From Prevotellaceae bacterium UBA3627 (GTDB lineage: Bacteria > Bacteroidota > Bacteroidia > Bacteroidales > Bacteroidaceae), in contig DFLE01000051.1 in NCBI GenBank assembly GCA_002373375.1, forward strand, positions 30,291 to 94,290: a stretch of DNA of 64,000 nucleotides. Direction: 5' to 3'. Under the pieces are notes generated by a model. That model saw only the letters and a program-made list of their open reading frames with translations, did not search any database and was not told the DNA's origin. Each line of letters starts with the position of its first letter. The first letter of the stretch is position 1. Shown piece after piece: positions 18,181 to 25,980 of the stretch. A program made the position numbers and the translations under genes.

Positions 18181-18841
18181 AATTATTAACCAGTGCCTCC
18201 GCTATTACCATGTCAAAAGGTGTTGTCACCTTAATGTTCTCCCTACGTCCCTCAACCAGTGTGACTGTCACTCCTATAGACTCCACCACACTGGCATCAT
18301 CAGTAAATTGTTCCCTGTAAGTCTGCCGGTATGCACGTTTCAGCAGCTGTATGTCAAACACCTGCGGTGTCTGCACCAGCACATAGTCACTGCGCATCAC
18401 ATTCTTTCCGCTAACCACGCTGCGCAATGTCTCTATTACGGGTGTGACAGGTATTGCCGCTCCCTTCTCATGTGCTGCGTCATACAGCCTTTTTATCATG
18501 TCACAGTCAACAAAGGGACGTACGCCGTCATGCACTCCCACTACGCCCGTGGCATCGTCGGGGATGGCTGCCAATCCGTTGCTTACAGAGTGGAAGCGTG
18601 TCTCGCCTCCCTGTACTATTTCGTGTGGCGTGTCAAAGTGATACTCCGCACACAACTCCTGCCAGTACTTACGGTGAGCCTCAGGTAAAACCAAGATGAT
18701 GCGTATGTCATCAGAATACTGGTGGAAACAGTCTATGGTGCGCATGAGTATAGGCTTGCCTCCTACGGTCATAAACTGCTTGGGAATGTCGCCCCCCATG
18801 CGCAGTCCCTTGCCTCCAGCTACTATTATGATATAGTCCAT
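18179..18841 (-). CDS. ispD: 2-C-methyl-D-erythritol 4-phosphate cytidylyltransferase
   Basis: 220 residues from MDYIIIVAGGKGLRMG; a TTG four codons earlier is possible but not needed. Seen: the nucleotide-binding signature AGGKGLRMGGDIPKQF, the central V-H-D-G-V-R-P-F-V motif, and the late VTPVIETLR, QTPQVF and TDDASVVE. It makes CDP-methylerythritol from MEP and CTP in the non-mevalonate isoprenoid pathway. It lies 8 bp after the DJ-1 family gene and shares its promoter. Confidence 0.95.
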   Translation of the reverse strand: MDYIIIVAGGKGLRMGGDIPKQFMTVGGKPILMRTIDCFHQYSDDIRIILVLPEAHRKYWQELCAEYHFDTPHEIVQGGETRFHSVSNGLAAIPDDATGVVGVHDGVRPFVDCDMIKRLYDAAHEKGAAIPVTPVIETLRSVVSGKNVMRSDYVLVQTPQVFDIQLLKRAYRQTYREQFTDDASVVESIGVTVTLVEGRRENIKVTTPFDMVIAEALVNN

Positions 18842-18849
18842 GCCGGGTA

Positions 18850-19410
18850 TCAACTCATGAGGTGGTTGAACATCATACCCTCGCGCAGCTGCTCCGCCTC
18901 TGCACCCTTGCCCAGCATCTCCAGTATGGCGTAGGAGAAGGGCAGCGTGGCAGCAGGTCCCTCACCTGTTATCACGTTACCGTCAACGGTAAACAGTTCC
19001 TTGGTGTATGTGGCTCCCGTCATCTGGCTTTCAAAACCGGGATAGCAAGTGGCGCGTTTGCCCTGCAATATGCCGAGACCGCCCAGTATCAGAGGGGCAG
19101 CACAGATGGCTCCCACCTTCTTGCCCTGCTCGTGTTGTCTCAGTACGGCGGTGCGTACGGCCTCACAGTCGTTGAGATTTGTGGCACCCGGCATACCGCC
19201 AGGCAGCAGCAGCATGTCTGCATCATTGACGTCAGCCTCTGCCACGGTAGTGTCACATATTATGCGTACGCCGTGAGACATTGTTACCTCTGCGGTCTTG
19301 TTGATACTCACGGTGACCACCTCCACGCCTGCGCGGCGTAATACGTCAGTCATTGTAAGGGCTTCTATCTCCTCAGTGCCGTCGGCTATGTATTCGTAAA
19401 CCTTTGCCAT
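18850..19410 (-). CDS. DJ-1/PfpI family protein (YajL-like)
   Basis: 186 residues from MAKVYEYIADGTEEIEA; the longer reading frame to 19464 crosses the promoter. Seen: the nucleophile elbow AICAAPLIL with the reactive Cys, the early glutamate in E-E-I-E-A, and PGFESQM plus VITGEGPAATLPF near the end, all typical of the DJ-1/YajL branch. Proposed family activities are glyoxalase III-like or protein/nucleotide deglycase and redox protection in the cytoplasm; these are debated. It is co-transcribed with ispD. Confidence 0.9.
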   Translation of the reverse strand: MAKVYEYIADGTEEIEALTMTDVLRRAGVEVVTVSINKTAEVTMSHGVRIICDTTVAEADVNDADMLLLPGGMPGATNLNDCEAVRTAVLRQHEQGKKVGAICAAPLILGGLGILQGKRATCYPGFESQMTGATYTKELFTVDGNVITGEGPAATLPFSYAILEMLGKGAEAEQLREGMMFNHLMS

Positions 19411-19415
19411 AATTT

Positions 19416-19484
19416 TTTGTTCAATTAAAATAAATAATGTATATTTGCATTTGCAAATATACATTATTTTTGTTTAACGGCAAA
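19416..19484. promoter_or_regulatory. Overlapping divergent promoters in an 18 bp palindrome (nadK / DJ-1-ispD)
   Basis: Plus: TTTG 19416-19419, a 20 bp spacer, TATATTTGC 19440-19448. Minus: TTTG (CAAA at 19481-19484), a 19 bp spacer, TATATTTGC (complement at 19453-19461). Both -7 boxes lie in one inverted repeat, arms 19432-19449 and 19452-19469, with a 2-base centre. The predicted start sites cross, so the two promoters should exclude each other. Confidence 0.75.
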
Positions 19485-19493
19485 ATAAACCCG

Positions 19494-20381
19494 ATGAAAA
19501 AAGAGAAAATACGTTTCGCCATCTTCGGCAACGAGTATCAGGCAAAGAAGTCGCAGGCGGTGTTTAAGCTCATCGCCATATTGCAGCAACATGAGGCCGA
19601 GGTATATATAGACCGTCCCTTCTATGAGTTTATCACCGAGGGACAGCGCATGGACGTTAATGCTAATGGAGTATTTGATGATGATGACTTCACGGCAGAC
19701 TTCGCCGTCTCCATGGGAGGCGACGGCACCTTGCTCAAGACAGCCTCGCGTGTGGGGTCCAAGCAGATACCCATCATCGGCGTGAATATCGGCAGGCTGG
19801 GCTTCCTGGCAGATGTCAATCCGTCGGAGATAGAGCAGGCCATCTCTGCTATCTATGCCAATGACTATCATGTGCGCGAGCACTCAGTGATAAAGATAGA
19901 GACCAACAACGGCGACGAGGTGATAGGCTCCCCCTATGCCCTCAACGATATAGCCCTGCTGAAGCGTGACCATGCATCTATGATATCCATCCGTGCATCC
20001 ATAGACGATGAGTATGTCATGACCTACCAGGCCGACGGACTGATAGTCACTACGCCTACGGGTTCCACGGCATACAGCCTGTCTAACGGCGGTCCTATAA
20101 TAGCGCCTTACACCGGCACACTGTGCCTTACGGCGGTGGCGCCCCACAGTCTCAACGTGCGTCCTATAGTGGTGCCCGACACCTCTGTCATAACCTTGAA
20201 GGTGGAGAGTCGCAGCCACTCTTTCCTTGCCGCCGTTGACGGACGCTCCTCTGGTCTTACCGAGGGTACCGTGGTGACCATATCAAAGGCTCCGTTCTCC
20301 ACACGCATAGTGCGTTTCGCCCACCGTCACTACTTCGCCACCCTGCGTGACAAGATGATGTGGGGAGCAGACGGGAGGTGA
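19494..20381 (+). CDS. nadK: NAD kinase
   Basis: 295 residues from MKKEKIRFAIFGNEYQ, chosen because the longer frame (19437) starts inside the promoter. Seen: the diphosphate-binding GGDGTLLKTA, NIGRLGFLAD, ADGLIVTTPTGSTAYSLSNG and the C-terminal beta-sandwich AVDGR. It phosphorylates NAD to NADP with ATP in the cytoplasm. A GGGAGG-type palindromic repeat begins 5 bp after the stop. Confidence 0.96.
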   Translation: MKKEKIRFAIFGNEYQAKKSQAVFKLIAILQQHEAEVYIDRPFYEFITEGQRMDVNANGVFDDDDFTADFAVSMGGDGTLLKTASRVGSKQIPIIGVNIGRLGFLADVNPSEIEQAISAIYANDYHVREHSVIKIETNNGDEVIGSPYALNDIALLKRDHASMISIRASIDDEYVMTYQADGLIVTTPTGSTAYSLSNGGPIIAPYTGTLCLTAVAPHSLNVRPIVVPDTSVITLKVESRSHSFLAAVDGRSSGLTEGTVVTISKAPFSTRIVRFAHRHYFATLRDKMMWGADGR

Positions 20382-20385
20382 TAAT

Positions 20386-20424
20386 AGACCCACCCCAGCC
20401 CTCCCTGTGAGGGAGGGAGAGTCC
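20386..20424. repeat. Family A palindromic element (CTCCCTGTGAGGGAG)
   Basis: agacccaccccagcc followed by the hairpin CTCCCTgtgAGGGAG. The same core is found three times at 30423-30667 and in frame inside the NRPS at 45139-45212 and 49893-49990. Here it directly follows nadK and may help end transcription. Confidence 0.8.
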
Positions 20425-20560
20425 ATTGAGGTTTAGGGTTTTTAGGTCGCTTCGCTTAAAGGTTTTAAGGTGATATCACCTCATGACCTTATGACCTTAC
20501 GACCTTACAACCTCATGACCTTATAACCTCATAACCTCATAACCTTACGACCTCATGACC
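20425..20560. repeat. Partial family C repeat expanded by short cctcatgacc/cttacgacc units
   Basis: Carries the family C middle (ggtcgcttcgcttaaagg and ttaaggtgatatcacc) and then about nine 8-10 bp direct copies of c-c-t-y-a-y-g/a-a-c. It runs up to the ATG of the ABC transporter, so it must lie in that gene's leader. Confidence 0.75.
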
Positions 20561-20561
20561 T

Positions 20562-22190
20562 ATGAATTATAAACAGTTATTGCGCTGGCTATGGCGCTCC
20601 ACATCATACAACAGACTGCAGGCACTGCTCAATGTCATAATAGGACTATTGGACGTGGCTGTCAGCCTTGCCCAGATATGGGCGGTGAAGCATGCCATTG
20701 ACGTCGCCTCCCACAATGTGGAGGGCAGCGTCATCATGTCCGTTGGTGTCATTGCCCTGCTCATACTCTGTAATTTCATTCTCTCCATATCCTCGGTGTG
20801 GGTGCGCAACGTGCTTGGCATAAAGGCGCAGAACCGTATGCAGCAGATGATGCTCGAGCGCATACTGCGCTCAGAGTGGCGCGGACGCGGAGCCATGCAC
20901 AGCGGTGATGTCATCAACCGTCTTGAGAGCGACGTTGTCCAGGTGGTAAACTTCTGTGCGGAGACGCTCCCTAATGCCGTATGCGTGTTCACGCTCTTTG
21001 TGGGCGCCTTCTTCTTCCTCTTCTCCTTAGACCATCTGCTTGCCATCTGCATAGTATGTCTGTTTCCTGTGTTCCTGTTGCTCAGTAAGGTGTATATGGG
21101 CAGAATGCGCCGCCTCTCTCGTGAGGTGAGAGAGAGCGACAGTCTGGTGCAGAGCATGTTGCAGGAGTCTGTGCAAAACCGTATGCTCATCAAGACCCTT
21201 GAGGGTGAGGGCATCATGGTGGACCGTCTGGAGGGACACCATCAGGAGCTGCGTCGTAAGGTGCTGCGTCGTACACGCTTCTCTGTCATCTCCAACCTTA
21301 TCGTCAATATGGGCTTTGCCACTGGCTACATCATAACCTTCGGATGGAGTGCCGTGCGCCTCTCGCTCGGTACACTTACATACGGTGGTATGGCAGCCTT
21401 CCTGCAACTGGTAAACAAGATACAGCAGCCAGCGCGTAACCTCTCAAAGCTGGTGCCGCAGTTTGTGTCGGTGTTTACCGCCGCCGAGCGCCTGATGCAC
21501 CTTGAGGACATACCCCTGGAGCCTCAGGGCGAGCCGGTGACGCTGCCCGGCGTGTGTGGCGTAAGGCTTTGTGACGTGAGCTATTCCTATCCGGACGAGC
21601 CGGCTAACAATATTATCAACTGTCTGTCATACGATTTCCGCCCCAATACCTGCACTGCTATAGTGGGCGAGACGGGAGTGGGCAAGACCACCTTGCTGCG
21701 TCTTATCATGGCGCTTACCAAGCCCACTGAAGGCACTGTCTCCATATATGCGGACAATGGTACGGAAGAGGTGGCGTCGCCGCTTACACGTTGTAACATA
21801 ACCTACGTGCCGCAGGGTAACACTATGCTCAGCGGTACCATACGCGATAACCTGCTCTTGGGCAATCCCGAGGCCACTGACGACGATATGTATGCCGTGC
21901 TTGCCAAGTGTGAGGCACACTTTGTGAAGGAGCTGCCCGACGGCCTTGATACCAACGTGACAGAGAGTGGCGGTGGACTGAGTGAAGGTCAGGCACAGCG
22001 TATCTGCATAGCACGCGCCTTGTTGCGTCGCTGCTCCCTCCTCATACTCGATGAGGCCACCAGCGCCCTTGACCCTGACACCGAGCGCCGCCTGTTACAG
22101 AATATCCTTGCAGGGCATACCCACACCGTGATATTCATAACCCACCGCACTGCCGTGCTCGACTATTGTGATGCACAGCTGCGACTGTAG
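20562..22190 (+). CDS. ABC transporter, fused permease and ATPase (exporter type)
   Basis: 542 residues. Six membrane helices occupy about 15-290. The ATPase follows with Walker A VGETGVGKTTL, a Q-loop VPQGNTML, the signature LSEGQAQRICIARALL (LSEGQ rather than LSGGQ), Walker B LLILDEATSALD and the H-loop FITHR. It should work as a homodimer and export a lipid, peptide or drug-like substrate across the inner membrane; the substrate cannot be told. It is the only gene between two repeat-rich gaps, and its start lies directly after a short-unit repeat. Confidence 0.92.
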   Translation: MNYKQLLRWLWRSTSYNRLQALLNVIIGLLDVAVSLAQIWAVKHAIDVASHNVEGSVIMSVGVIALLILCNFILSISSVWVRNVLGIKAQNRMQQMMLERILRSEWRGRGAMHSGDVINRLESDVVQVVNFCAETLPNAVCVFTLFVGAFFFLFSLDHLLAICIVCLFPVFLLLSKVYMGRMRRLSREVRESDSLVQSMLQESVQNRMLIKTLEGEGIMVDRLEGHHQELRRKVLRRTRFSVISNLIVNMGFATGYIITFGWSAVRLSLGTLTYGGMAAFLQLVNKIQQPARNLSKLVPQFVSVFTAAERLMHLEDIPLEPQGEPVTLPGVCGVRLCDVSYSYPDEPANNIINCLSYDFRPNTCTAIVGETGVGKTTLLRLIMALTKPTEGTVSIYADNGTEEVASPLTRCNITYVPQGNTMLSGTIRDNLLLGNPEATDDDMYAVLAKCEAHFVKELPDGLDTNVTESGGGLSEGQAQRICIARALLRRCSLLILDEATSALDPDTERRLLQNILAGHTHTVIFITHRTAVLDYCDAQLRL

Positions 22191-22195
22191 TATAA

Positions 22196-22385
22196 TTAAT
22201 AATTTAAGTTTCGCTTGTACTCAACTTCTTAGTCTTCAGGAGTAAAGAAGTAAAGGAGTTAAGACATTACCCTGGCTATTTGCTGTTTATTGACGAACCG
22301 AGGCTCATGCTGAGGTATTCTGTATTGTCTTAACTACTTAACTACTGTCTACTTGACTACTTCAGAAAGTTGAGTTAGTTAGTCA
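22196..22385. repeat. Dispersed repeat, family C' (shared ends, different core)
   Basis: About 190 bp beginning TTTAAGTTTCGCTTGTACTC and ending CTTCAGAAAGTTGAGTTAG. The reverse complement at 52446-52660 is almost identical except for an extra 27 or so bases there. The first 20 bases resemble the family C ends, but the core is unrelated. Confidence 0.85.
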
Positions 22386-22662
22386 AACTGTCACGTATGG
22401 TGGTAATTTGTTGACAAAGTGATTTTCCTTAACCTCGAATGCTTGCGATATTACTCACCAACTTGTCTTTTGTCTTGAAAAACGGCAAGGAAACTGGTGT
22501 GAGTGTATCTGTATGATTATTAAGACGATATGATTATTTTGCGTTTTTCTTGCTGGGAAAAGTACCGTTTTTCGGCGTGAAAGCTATCGTTTTACGGTGT
22601 AAAAGCTATCACTTTACCATGAGAAAGCTATCGAATGACACTGTGAAAGCTATCACTTTAGG
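22386..22662. repeat. Gap without a gene; its right part is a family D repeat (gaaagctatc units)
   Basis: 22386-22570 shows no gene or promoter I can support. From 22575 to 22662 there are four copies of g-a/t-a-a-a-g-c-t-a-t-c at about 20 bp spacing, including ctatcgaatgac, which also occurs in the family D repeats at 34105-34235 and 56692-56830. Confidence 0.65.
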
Positions 22663-22667
22663 ACATA

Positions 22668-22702
22668 AAAAGCCCTTGTAAGCATCACTTACAAGGGCTT
22701 TT
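22668..22702 (-). terminator. Strong hairpin terminator, probably for the small gene at 22846-23118
   Basis: Perfect 15 bp stem AAAAGCCCTTGTAAG (22668-22682 with 22688-22702) with a 5-base loop and T-runs on both sides. The nearest plus-strand gene ends 480 bp away, so the minus-strand gene is the better client. Confidence 0.75.
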
Positions 22703-22845
22703 CTTTATTGTTTGTCATATATATTCCACAGTTTTTCCATAGCCATATCTATCCCTCCGCTCTGGTTTGGTTTTCAGAGTGGAGAAAGTTGATTTGACGC
22801 TTTGTTAGCAAATATGGCTAAAAAAGTGACAAAATGATATTTTTC

Positions 22846-23118
22846 TTAATTCTTCTTGAGCATAGAGAGATATTCTCCCAGCTTGTCCTCCAGCCCCAAA
22901 GTGGCAGCAAGCTGCTTCAATACAGCCTGCGCCTGGTCGAGAGACAGCTCCCCGTTCTGGAACTTGCCGATGATGTCCTGCGGGTTGATATTGCTGAGGT
23001 CGCCCAGTCCCAGGTTGGCGATGATGTCCTGCAAGCCTCCGGTCTGTGCGCCGTCAGCAGTTTTCTTGCCTCCGCCCAGCATATTGCCGATGGTGCCGAT
23101 GATACTACCGAAATCCAT
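22846..23118 (-). CDS. Small helical protein of unknown function
   Basis: 90 residues: a glycine-rich N-terminus (MDFGSIIGTIGNMLGGGKKT), then amphipathic helices with two leucine-rich stretches (LQDIIANLGLGDLSNINPQD and LDQAQAVLKQLAATLGLEDK). No signal peptide or catalytic motif. The gene has a strong ribosome-binding site (aaaaggaggaaaac) and a complete promoter at 23353-23384, and a family C repeat sits in its leader. Its organisation as a well-expressed single gene with its own terminator supports a real protein. I cannot assign a family. Confidence 0.75.
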   Translation of the reverse strand: MDFGSIIGTIGNMLGGGKKTADGAQTGGLQDIIANLGLGDLSNINPQDIIGKFQNGELSLDQAQAVLKQLAATLGLEDKLGEYLSMLKKN

Positions 23119-23142
23119 AGTTTTCCTCCTTTTGTTTTGATT

Positions 23143-23336
23143 AGTTATTCAAGTTTCGCAAGTGCTCAACTTGTTGGGTTATCAGGTTATAAGGTCGTAA
23201 GGTCATGAGGTGAAATATGTTTAATTGTGGTGAATAGTTTGCCTAATATCACCTTAAACCTCTAAGCGAAGCGACCTCAAAACCTTAAACCTCAACGAAA
23301 CTGAAGCTTGCGAAAGTTGAGTTAGTTAATATTGTT
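23143..23336. repeat. Family C repeat in the leader of the small helical protein
   Basis: Near-identical to 18011-18180, with about 10 extra bases (gtaaggtc unit). It lies between the promoter (23353-23384) and the start codon (23118), so it is transcribed. Confidence 0.85.
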
Positions 23337-23352
23337 GGTTTTGTTTCTGCTG

Positions 23353-23384
23353 GTAAAGTTACGAAAAAAAATATTAACGGCAAA
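23353..23384 (-). promoter_or_regulatory. Promoter of the small helical protein
   Basis: Minus strand: TTTG at 23381-23384, a 19 bp spacer, TAACTTTAC at 23353-23361. The leader would be about 230 bases, nearly all of it repeat. Confidence 0.55.
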
Positions 23385-23852
23385 ATTTTTGTTTTGTTTC
23401 TAAGGATTGGTGTGTTTTGTCTGCGGATTTAAGGATTAAGGGATGCTTCCTCGCTGCAAGGGACTTCCTAGGAAGTAATTAAGGTTAATGAATCTTCAGG
23501 GCATAGCTTCTGCACTCGACACAAGGTGATGTTCGGCAGAGCGGGAAATTCCTTTAATCCTTAAATCCTTGGACTATAGACTTCATGGGGACAAGGGGGA
23601 ACCTTGAATTCCCAAAGTGTTTGTGTTGTTGTCCTGTTGCTTGTTTTGTGTTGTTGTGTAAATTCGGAGTGCAAAAGTACGTTAAAAAACTGAGGTGCGC
23701 AAGACCGCCGCGCAAAATCACAACAAATGGGGATAGGGTGAATACTTATGTTTGGGGAGGCTCTGAGGTTTTGAGGTTAAACGTGAGGTTGAAAATTATG
23801 CATTTATGCTTGCACTTTGTGCAAAATTATGAATTTAATTATTATGAATTCT
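23385..23852. repeat. Gap of about 470 bp with an inverted repeat related to family B
   Basis: Arms at 23425-23441 (GGATTTAAGGATTAAGG) and 23551-23568 (complementary, one base longer) enclose about 110 bp. The same ggattaagg words occur in the family B repeats at 26.0 and 38.8 kb. The rest, to 23852, holds no gene I can support. Confidence 0.55.
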
Positions 23853-23884
23853 TTTGCTGTTTCAGAAATAAAACGTAACTTTGC
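23853..23884 (+). promoter_or_regulatory. Promoter of the MNT-HEPN pair
   Basis: TTTG at 23853-23856, a 19 bp spacer, TAACTTTGC at 23876-23884, giving a leader of about 25 bases. Confidence 0.65.
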
Positions 23885-23917
23885 AATGGGTAAGTACTGT
23901 CAAATAATATAACAGAT

Positions 23918-24238
23918 ATGCGTATGGACACAAAGAAATTGATACAGCACAGTTTAGAGGGATACTATCCTTCAGATGGCATGGCATATCTTTTTGGTTC
24001 GAGAGCCAGAGGGGATGCAAACCCGGATTCAGACTGGGATATTCTGTTGCTTATTAATAAGCAGGGACATGCCACAGACGAGGATTATCATGATTATGCT
24101 TATCCTTTAGTGGAACTGGGGTTGTCAATTAATGAGAAAATCAATCCAATAATATACACATTGTCGGATTGGCAGAAACGAAGTTTTACGCCATTCCATC
24201 ATAATGTTATGAGAGAAGGAATAAAGTTATGCCATTAG
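23918..24238 (+). CDS. Minimal nucleotidyltransferase (MNT), antitoxin-type
   Basis: 106 residues. Pol-beta-type nucleotidyltransferase core: LFGSRARGDANPDSDWDILL gives G-S-x-A-R-G and the two metal-binding aspartates (S-D-x-D). Proteins of this size next to a HEPN gene are usually MNT antitoxins that neutralise the HEPN RNase, sometimes by AMPylating it. Here the partner gene overlaps its end by 10 bp but seems to lack its active centre (see next entry). A second ATG at 23924 is an alternative start. Confidence 0.88.
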   Translation: MRMDTKKLIQHSLEGYYPSDGMAYLFGSRARGDANPDSDWDILLLINKQGHATDEDYHDYAYPLVELGLSINEKINPIIYTLSDWQKRSFTPFHHNVMREGIKLCH

Positions 24239-24420
24239 AAACAGAGGAAAGAAATGTCCTGATATATTCTTTTATCTCTCGTTTGCAGAATATGAGGCAG
24301 ATGGGAGATTATGATGATTTATTTGATTGGGCAGAGGAAGATGTTCTTCCTAAGATTCCTCAGGTTGAGAAATTAGTGTGTAAACTTAAAAAGATGACTG
24401 TGAAAAAAACGTTGCCGTAA
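24229..24420 (+). pseudogene. HEPN-domain protein remnant with apparent internal in-frame deletion
   Basis: 63 codons. The first 13 residues (MPLETEERNVLIY) look like the start of HEPN/HepT-like partners, and the remainder (SRLQNMRQMGDYDDLFDWAE, EDVLPKIPQV) looks like their C-terminal end, where L-R-x-x-x-D-Y-x-D is common. The middle, about 60-70 residues in full-length relatives and containing the R-x(4-6)-H RNase motif, is absent. The frame is intact, so a short protein could still be made. The alternative is a genuine short family I do not know. Confidence 0.65.
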
Positions 24421-24444
24421 TAATCCTGTGAGAGAAGTTAAACT

Positions 24445-25545
24445 ATGTTTCCAGAACTAAAGAAGATATATACCAAGGAGCAGTTGTCGGCGGTTGAGGC
24501 CCAGCGCCGGGCAGAGTTCATAGCCTGGGGACCGGCGGTGTTTCAGTCGCAGAGGCTGATGATAAAGCTGGGACTGTTTGACATGCTGCGCGACTGCGGT
24601 GAGGAGGGGCTGACACGCGCGGAGATAGCAGAACGCACGGGGCTTAGCGACTATGCGGCAAAGTGCCTGCTGGAGGCTTCGCTCTGCATCGGGTCGGTGC
24701 TTGTAGATGCTGACAACGGTCGTTATACGTTGTCGAAGACCGGATGGTTTCTGCTCAACGATCCCGCTACTCGTGTGAATATAGACTTTAACCATGATGT
24801 GAACTACGAAGGGTGGTTCCATCTGGAAGAGGCACTGCTTGAGGGCAGGCCAGCCGGACTGCGTCACTTCGGACCGTGGCCCACGGTGTATGAGGGGCTG
24901 TCGCAGCTGCCGGAGCAGGTGCAGAAGAGCTGGTTTGGCTTTGACCATTTCTACAGTGACTCGTCATTTCCCGAGGCTCTGGATATAGTCTTCGGCAAGT
25001 ACGGTGTGAAGTCGCTCTATGACGTTGGCGGCAACACTGGCAAGTGGGCGCTGAGATGCGTGGAGTATGACAAGGAGGTGGAGGTGACGGTGCTAGACCT
25101 GCCGCAGCAGATAGAGATGATGCGTGAGAATACGAAGGGCAAGCCCGGAGCGGAGCGCATAAAGGGATACGGCATCAACCTGCTTGACGCGGCGGCTGCC
25201 TTCCCTAAGCGTGAGGGCGGACTGGACGCTATATGGATGAGCCAGTTCCTGGACTGCTTCTCCATGGACGAGATAACGAGCATATTGAGCAGGGCAAGGG
25301 AGGCAATGACGGCTGACACACGCCTCTTTATCATGGAGACGCTGTGGGACAGGCAGCGTTTTGACACCGCGGCGTTCTGTCTCACCATGACGTCACTGTA
25401 TTTCACAGCCATAGCCAACGGCAACAGCAAGATGTATAACATGGAAGATATGTTGCAGTGTGTCAACGATGCCGGACTGCGTCTGGAGAATGTGTATGAC
25501 GGACTGGGACAGGGCCACAGCATACTGGTGACGCGCAAGGTATGA
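24445..25545 (+). CDS. SAM-dependent methyltransferase, O-methyltransferase type, of an aryl-polyene/flexirubin-like cluster
   Basis: 366 residues. A winged-helix dimerisation part (about 20-110, AEIAERTGLSDYAAKCLLEA) is followed by a Rossmann SAM-binding domain with SLYDVGGNTGKWAL (D-x-G-G-x-x-G) and VTVLDLPQQ, then FLDCFS. This layout is that of plant- and polyketide-type O-methyltransferases. In aryl-polyene and flexirubin clusters such an enzyme methylates the aryl head group; here that role is inferred from the neighbours. It overlaps the dehydratase gene by 4 bp (ATGA). Confidence 0.85.
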   Translation: MFPELKKIYTKEQLSAVEAQRRAEFIAWGPAVFQSQRLMIKLGLFDMLRDCGEEGLTRAEIAERTGLSDYAAKCLLEASLCIGSVLVDADNGRYTLSKTGWFLLNDPATRVNIDFNHDVNYEGWFHLEEALLEGRPAGLRHFGPWPTVYEGLSQLPEQVQKSWFGFDHFYSDSSFPEALDIVFGKYGVKSLYDVGGNTGKWALRCVEYDKEVEVTVLDLPQQIEMMRENTKGKPGAERIKGYGINLLDAAAAFPKREGGLDAIWMSQFLDCFSMDEITSILSRAREAMTADTRLFIMETLWDRQRFDTAAFCLTMTSLYFTAIANGNSKMYNMEDMLQCVNDAGLRLENVYDGLGQGHSILVTRKV

Positions 25546-25979
25546 CCAAAGGAGAGATGGATGCCATAGACTGCAGGGAATTGTTGCCGCAGGGTGCTCC
25601 CTATGTGATGGTTGACGTGCTGACACGCCATGATGAGGGTATGACGGTTACGGAACTGACTGTGGCTCCTGACAACTACTTCGTGGTTGACGGTAAGATG
25701 TGCGGTGCCGGGTTGGTGGAGAATATGTCACAAAGCTGTGCTGCAAGGATAGGCTACATCAATAAGTATATACGTAAGAGCATACCGCGTCCCGGGGTGG
25801 TGGCGGCTATAAAGACGCTGGAAGTCCACGGGGAGCCCATGGTGGGTGAGACGATAGTGACGAGGGTGAGGGTGGCGTATGAGTTGGAGGATATGCTGAT
25901 GGCGGCAGTGGAGACGGTGGCAAAGAACGACGGTCGCTTGCTGCTGACAGCGGAGGGAGTAGTGGTGACAGTAGCGTAA
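25542..25979 (+). CDS. ApeP/FabZ-like 3-hydroxyacyl-carrier-protein dehydratase (hot-dog fold)
   Basis: 145 residues. LLPQGAPYVMVD matches the F/L-P-Q-x-x-P-x-x-x-V/L-D start of ApeP-like and FabZ-like proteins (a Q where FabZ has H), and GLVENMSQSCAA carries the conserved E/Q position on the central helix. Known role in aryl-polyene synthesis: removal of water from the 3-hydroxyacyl chain on the carrier protein. The gene is coupled to the methyltransferase upstream and followed by a 280 bp triple repeat before the carrier protein. Confidence 0.8.
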   Translation: MTKGEMDAIDCRELLPQGAPYVMVDVLTRHDEGMTVTELTVAPDNYFVVDGKMCGAGLVENMSQSCAARIGYINKYIRKSIPRPGVVAAIKTLEVHGEPMVGETIVTRVRVAYELEDMLMAAVETVAKNDGRLLLTAEGVVVTVA

Positions 25980-25980
25980 A

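Noticed and set aside
23585..23878. 97-residue plus-strand frame in the gap before the MNT gene
   Set aside because: Odd composition (Cys-rich, then frame running into the promoter of the next gene), no ribosome-binding site, no recognisable domain.
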